Assembly (NCBI RefSeq): GCF_000010805.1
Contig: NC_012522.1
Coordinates: forward strand, 5,208,001 to 5,272,000
Direction: 5' to 3'
Source of the DNA: Rhodococcus opacus B4
Lineage (GTDB): Bacteria; Actinomycetota; Actinomycetes; Mycobacteriales; Mycobacteriaceae
Length of the DNA: 64,000 bases
Position numbers and translations under genes: made by a program. Below the pieces are notes generated by a model. The model was not told where the DNA came from. It made no database searches and saw only the letters and a program-made list of their open reading frames with translations. Positions 62,201-64,000 of this stretch are shown here, one piece after another (the stretch's first letter is position 1; every line of letters starts with the position of its first letter).

Positions 62201-64000
62201 CGCACGTCGCGGCCGCACTGCCCGACTACATGGTGCCCGCCGCGACCGTCCTGCTGGACGAGCTGCCGGTGACCCCGAACGGCAAGGTGGACCGGAAGGC
62301 GCTGCCCGCGCCGGACTTCTCGGCACTGGGCACGTCGAGGGAAGCCGCCACGGACCTCGAACGCCGGCTGTGTGCCGTCGTCGCGGAAATCCTGCGACTG
62401 GACACGGTGGGACCCGACGACGACTTCTTCGTGCTCGGCGGCGACAGCATCGTCTCGATCCAGCTGGTGTCGAAGGCGCGGGCCGCCGGCTTGCGGTTCA
62501 CCGCGCGGGACGTGTTCGAGCACAAGACCGTCGCCGGACTGGTGCGGGTGCTGGAGATCGACGCGGCCGAGGTGGACGAGGCCGGGCTGGAAGCGTCGGC
62601 GGTGGGCCGGATTCCGGCCACCCCGATCGTGCACGACCTGCTCGAGCGCGGCGGACCGTACACGAGGTTCGCGCAGTCCCGGCTGCTGACCGCCCCGGCA
62701 GGGCTCACGGCGGAGGCGCTGGCGGCCGCGGCGCAGCGGGTGCTCGACGTCCACGACATGCTGCGAGCCCGGTTCGACGGCACGGAGTTCGACGTGCCCC
62801 CGGTCGGCGCCGTCCGGGCCGCCGACGTCGTCTCGCGGGTGGACGTCGCCGGTCTCGGATCCGCCGAGCGGGAGCGCGTCGTCGCCGAGGCCACCGAACG
62901 TGCCTACGCGGCCCTCGATCCCGAGACCGGGGCCATGGTCCGGGTGGTGTTCTTCGACGCGGGCGGCGGCGCCGGTGGCCGCGTCCTGATGGTGATCCAC
63001 CACCTGGTCGTGGACGGGGTTTCGTGGCGCATCCTGGTGCCGGACCTCGCGGCGGCCTGTGCGGGGGAACCGATTTCGCGGGCAGGCACGCCGTTCCGGC
63101 TGTGGTCGGCGGGGCTCACCGAGGCGGCCGCGGGCCGCGCGGGGGAGCGGCCGTTGTGGCAGCGCGCGACCGCGGACGGCGCGCACCGGGCCCGGCTCGC
63201 CTCCGGCCCACTCGATCCGCGGCGCGACACCATCGACGCGACCGCCCGGATCCAGGTCGAGGTGCCGCCGAAGGTCACCGAGGCCCTGCTGACGACGGTG
63301 CCGGAACGCTTCCACGCGAAGGTCGACGACGTGCTGCTCACCGCACTCGCGTTGACCGCCGCCCGGCACGGCGGCGGTGCGGTCCCGGTCGACCTCGAGG
63401 GTCACGGACGCGAGGAACAGGCCGTCCCCGGCGCGGATCTCGCCCGCACCGTCGGCTGGTTCACGACCCTGTACCCGGTGCTCCTCGACGCGCAGGGGAT
63501 CGATCTCGACGACGCGTACGCCGGCGGCGCAGCGGCCGGTGACGCACTCAAGCGGGTCAAGGAACAGCTGCGCGAGATACCGGACAGCGGAATCGGATTC
63601 GGCATGCTGAAGTACCTGCACCCGGACGGGGCGGCAGGGGCCGGAGGGTCGACGGCACCCGAGATCGGGTTCAACTACCTGGGTCGTTTCACGCTCGGTG
63701 AGACCGACGGCGGTGACTGGTCGACGGCACCGGAAGGGGCAGCGCTCGGCGGGGCCACCGACGCGGCCATGCCGGTCAGCCACGCCATGGAGATCGGTGC
63801 GCTGACGGAGGAGTCGGACGGCGGCCCGGTGCTGCGCGCCACCTGGGGGTACAGCCCGTCCGTCCTGTCGGAGACACTCGTCACCGAACTGGCCGAGGGC
63901 TGGGTCGCCGCGCTGACGGCGCTCGCCGGGCATGCAGGTCTGGAGACCGCGGGCGGGTACACGCCGTCGGATCTCACTCTGGGCGAATTGGATCAGTCGG
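56203..64000 (+). CDS. Siderophore nonribosomal peptide synthetase, C-A-T-C-A-T-E, 3' end outside the window
   Basis: Open frame from ATG 56203 to the window end (at least 2,599 residues). Order: C1 (HHLVIDAYG at 137); A1 (TSGSTGRPKG near 631; ends NGKLDRKAL at 974); T1 (LGGHS, Ser1030); C2 (HHIASDELS at 1212); A2 (TSGSTGQPKG near 1693; NGKVDRKAL at 2026); T2 (LGGDS, Ser2082); E (HHLVVDGVSW at 2266, FNYLGR later). The LGGDS carrier is the type that precedes epimerases, so residue 2 should become D. My reading of the A1 pocket, D-A-G-E-G-G-F-V-D, has the Glu and Asp seen for ornithine-like substrates; A2 (D-S-D-C-A-G-M-V-D) is unassigned. Likely DHB-capped, comparable to rhodococcal heterobactin/rhodochelin systems. 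Confidence 0.92.
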   Translation, partial: MSTAAVPLTRAQSGVWFAQQLTPDNPVFNTAECIELRGSVDLAAAARAVRGAADDAEVLTAGFGVEADGTVFQYPGARPLAEPVRVDLSHSADPWAAAQQWMADDVAGVIDPLTDPCVRAALLVLADDWVVVYLCVHHLVIDAYGFGLFSRRIAERYTADLRGDDVPASKFTPVGPVVQEELDYRDTAEFAADREFWSGYLSDVDEAVLLGADSENPSDGSGGIARRSRAVRWTLTADQQRGLSAVGKAMSASWGDVVTATVVAYLRAATGRSDLTIGFPVMNRLGSASMGVPMSAVNVVPLRLQPTAAHTLGDLIGDVRSAVAECRAHYRYRGEDIQRDLRLPAGSRGVIGPSINVKPFGDRLLFGDIRGGVHSVARGPLQDFMVTVRPLDAVGGLEVWVDADADTFTESDLGVHTDRLRRLFAAVAALPDGDPAIPLARLPILSDAELQRVLHDWNASDLPVPPGLTLVDLFHAVVDRDPDAQAVVDADTTLTYGELEARVGRLARHLLSHGLGRHRRVAVALPRSVDTIVALFGALEAGATCIPLDPDHPAERLGHVLAETAPGCILTGGDATSRIAGIAAAAGLPAPVVLDDAALTATLAALPGHRLSDLERGRRIHDLETAYIIHTSGSTGRPKGVEVPHRGAVNLFHSHRHHVFSRACTAAGKSRLRVGHVWSFSFDASWGPHLWMLGGHSLRIVDEVTQRDPDQLAVLALAEGWDFVELSPSQLEQVIDADLFPAGTVPTVGFGGDAVTGRLWEQLRSRHGEAFNFYGPTEGTVDVLVAAVADSATPVIGRPVANLRAYVLDHGLAPVPPGVDGELYVTGPGVVRGYLGAPGLTAGRFVANPFPGGESRMYRTGDVVRWVPDADGNSAQIVYRGRGDNQVKIRGFRVELGEVESALTRLPGVTRAVAVARTDSSGVSQLVAYLLVDEDAEAAVFDVAAARAQVGQWLPAYMVPSAFTVLDALPLTSNGKLDRKALPDPDFGSLVTSRPPSTELEAGLCDVVAGVLGLPSVGIDDDFFLLGGHSLSAAKVIARARDRLGVELSIRTVFDNPTVVAMAAQCAQDAAGPGRPLLVPVARTEMMPLSFGQQRLWFQFRLEGPSPTYNVPVTMRLHGTVDDTALRGALADLLARHETLRTVLTDVDGVGRQRVLADVAAPLVVEDVTAAELDGRLVAAARHGFDLETEIPIRLRLLRVSPEESVLLLLVHHIASDELSTPILLRDLGAAYETRTGGRTAPPAPLPVQYADFAVWQRNLLGDPADPDSLSARQIGYWSDRLAGLPEELTLPVDRSRAPVATFAGAHVEHTLSLGTVTALRARAREAGATMFMLVHTAVAVALSGSGAGEDIPIGTPTAGRPSTELDELVGFFVNMVVLRTDLSGDPTLAELLGRVRATDLAAYAHQDVSFDRLVEALNPERSAARHPLFQVLVQHQAPPPISLFEEFSPEVSFVSNDTAMFDLTFDVIDEPDGSMRVRVDYARDLFDAATADALAARTVRVFEALAADPGVRMSAVELLSAQERSWLRRGGTDTAGPEVAQGLTVVAGDGAVTLDVLFARQVARTPDAPALVGAERELTFAELDRRANRIARHLIDGGVGPESVVALMLPRGIPVIVSILAVWKAGGAYLPLDPDYPAERLAYMRDDAKPAVVLDQATFDAWAASEVGDAPIAPHERRGSAIADNAAYLIYTSGSTGQPKGVVVPHRGVAALLATQHERTVGDASVERLRVLLTYSPAFDSSVDPLLSMLGGHTLHLLESELLADSAGIVDYVRRHRIDAVDCVPLLMSELLADGLIDPAHHRPRVLAVGGEAVPADLWTALGDAAAHGIRSRNMYGPTEATVDAAVADILPGARPTIGTPVTGGRAYVLDRRLRAVPPGVPGELYVGGPGVTRGYLRRPGLSASRYVADPYGGPGERLYRTGDLVRWSADRTLEYLGRADDQVKIRGFRVELGEIEQVLALHPGVDAAVVVAREDDPGRKRLVAYAVGRGLDAEVLRAHVAAALPDYMVPAATVLLDELPVTPNGKVDRKALPAPDFSALGTSREAATDLERRLCAVVAEILRLDTVGPDDDFFVLGGDSIVSIQLVSKARAAGLRFTARDVFEHKTVAGLVRVLEIDAAEVDEAGLEASAVGRIPATPIVHDLLERGGPYTRFAQSRLLTAPAGLTAEALAAAAQRVLDVHDMLRARFDGTEFDVPPVGAVRAADVVSRVDVAGLGSAERERVVAEATERAYAALDPETGAMVRVVFFDAGGGAGGRVLMVIHHLVVDGVSWRILVPDLAAACAGEPISRAGTPFRLWSAGLTEAAAGRAGERPLWQRATADGAHRARLASGPLDPRRDTIDATARIQVEVPPKVTEALLTTVPERFHAKVDDVLLTALALTAARHGGGAVPVDLEGHGREEQAVPGADLARTVGWFTTLYPVLLDAQGIDLDDAYAGGAAAGDALKRVKEQLREIPDSGIGFGMLKYLHPDGAAGAGGSTAPEIGFNYLGRFTLGETDGGDWSTAPEGAALGGATDAAMPVSHAMEIGALTEESDGGPVLRATWGYSPSVLSETLVTELAEGWVAALTALAGHAGLETAGGYTPSDLTLGELDQS

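Noticed and set aside
56179..63933. Very long antisense open frames (1,434 and 1,144 codons) opposite the NRPS.
   Set aside because: They mirror the NRPS frame, lack recognisable domains, and have the His/Arg/Gly/Asp-rich composition of a reverse-strand shadow of high-GC coding DNA; the sense frame has all NRPS core motifs.
1..64000. CRISPR arrays, tRNA/rRNA genes, transposases, integrases or prophage genes.
   Set aside because: None seen on reading both strands; the only repeats are the palindromes, operator sites and the PepSY duplication listed.

Overview
The window is a high-GC actinobacterial chromosome segment. It most resembles Rhodococcus: a PhoP/PhoR pair very close to the mycobacterial one, many leaderless GTG/ATG starts, ATGA/GTGA-coupled operons, an IdeR/DmdR-type iron box, and a large FadE/SDR-rich catabolic island. 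Genus is inferred from recalled protein similarity, not from a search. No rRNA, tRNA, CRISPR array, insertion sequence or prophage was seen.

Layout. 1-0.9 kb: start of an SMR efflux gene (minus strand) behind a guanidine-III riboswitch, then two paralogous 35-36-residue peptides with no charged side chains. 0.9-7 kb: phoP-phoR, a HIT protein and a two-gene membrane glycosyltransferase operon (GT2-GtrA fusion plus GT39). phoP and the glycosyltransferase operon each follow three direct repeats with an 11-bp period, the geometry of a PhoP box.

7-37.9 kb: a catabolic and uptake island of about 26 genes. It holds three acyl-CoA dehydrogenases, an enoyl-CoA hydratase, a DUF35/thiolase-like pair, an APH-type kinase, five SDRs, two MDR oxidoreductases, a CoA ligase, an Old-Yellow-Enzyme/FAD reductase, a KstD-like flavoprotein, an alpha/beta hydrolase, an MBL-fold hydrolase, small NTF2-like and EthD-like proteins, and two complete ABC importers (a ferric/polyamine-type one, and a branched-chain-type one whose permease LivM and both ATPases form one polypeptide). 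A 13-bp palindrome, consensus TGAAYTNAGTTCA, recurs at about eleven places, nearly all just upstream of transcription units here. This marks one regulon, probably run by the TetR gene at 19.2 kb. The substrate is unknown; the enzymes suggest a cyclic or branched carboxylic acid degraded as CoA thioesters.

38-50.2 kb: housekeeping and small accessory genes: purD, a LysR-controlled MFS/3-hydroxybutyrate dehydrogenase-like operon, an aminotransferase, small envelope proteins (PLDc_N, DUF1707, a duplicated-PepSY lipoprotein, DUF998), a broken TAP-type peptidase gene, a TetR regulator, purB, a HIT protein and an NRDE-family protein. 50.3-64 kb: a MarR-ABC transporter operon, then a catecholate siderophore locus: isochorismate synthase, 2,3-dihydro-DHB dehydrogenase and DHB-AMP ligase on the minus strand, and divergently an NRPS (C-A-T-C-A-T-E, running off the window) across an iron box.

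Four copies of a long near-perfect palindrome (core GTGAGTACTTRTTAAC, compensatory changes in both arms) lie at gene boundaries at 3.5, 7.0, 30.7 and 37.9 kb, and twice supply the stop codon of the gene they abut.
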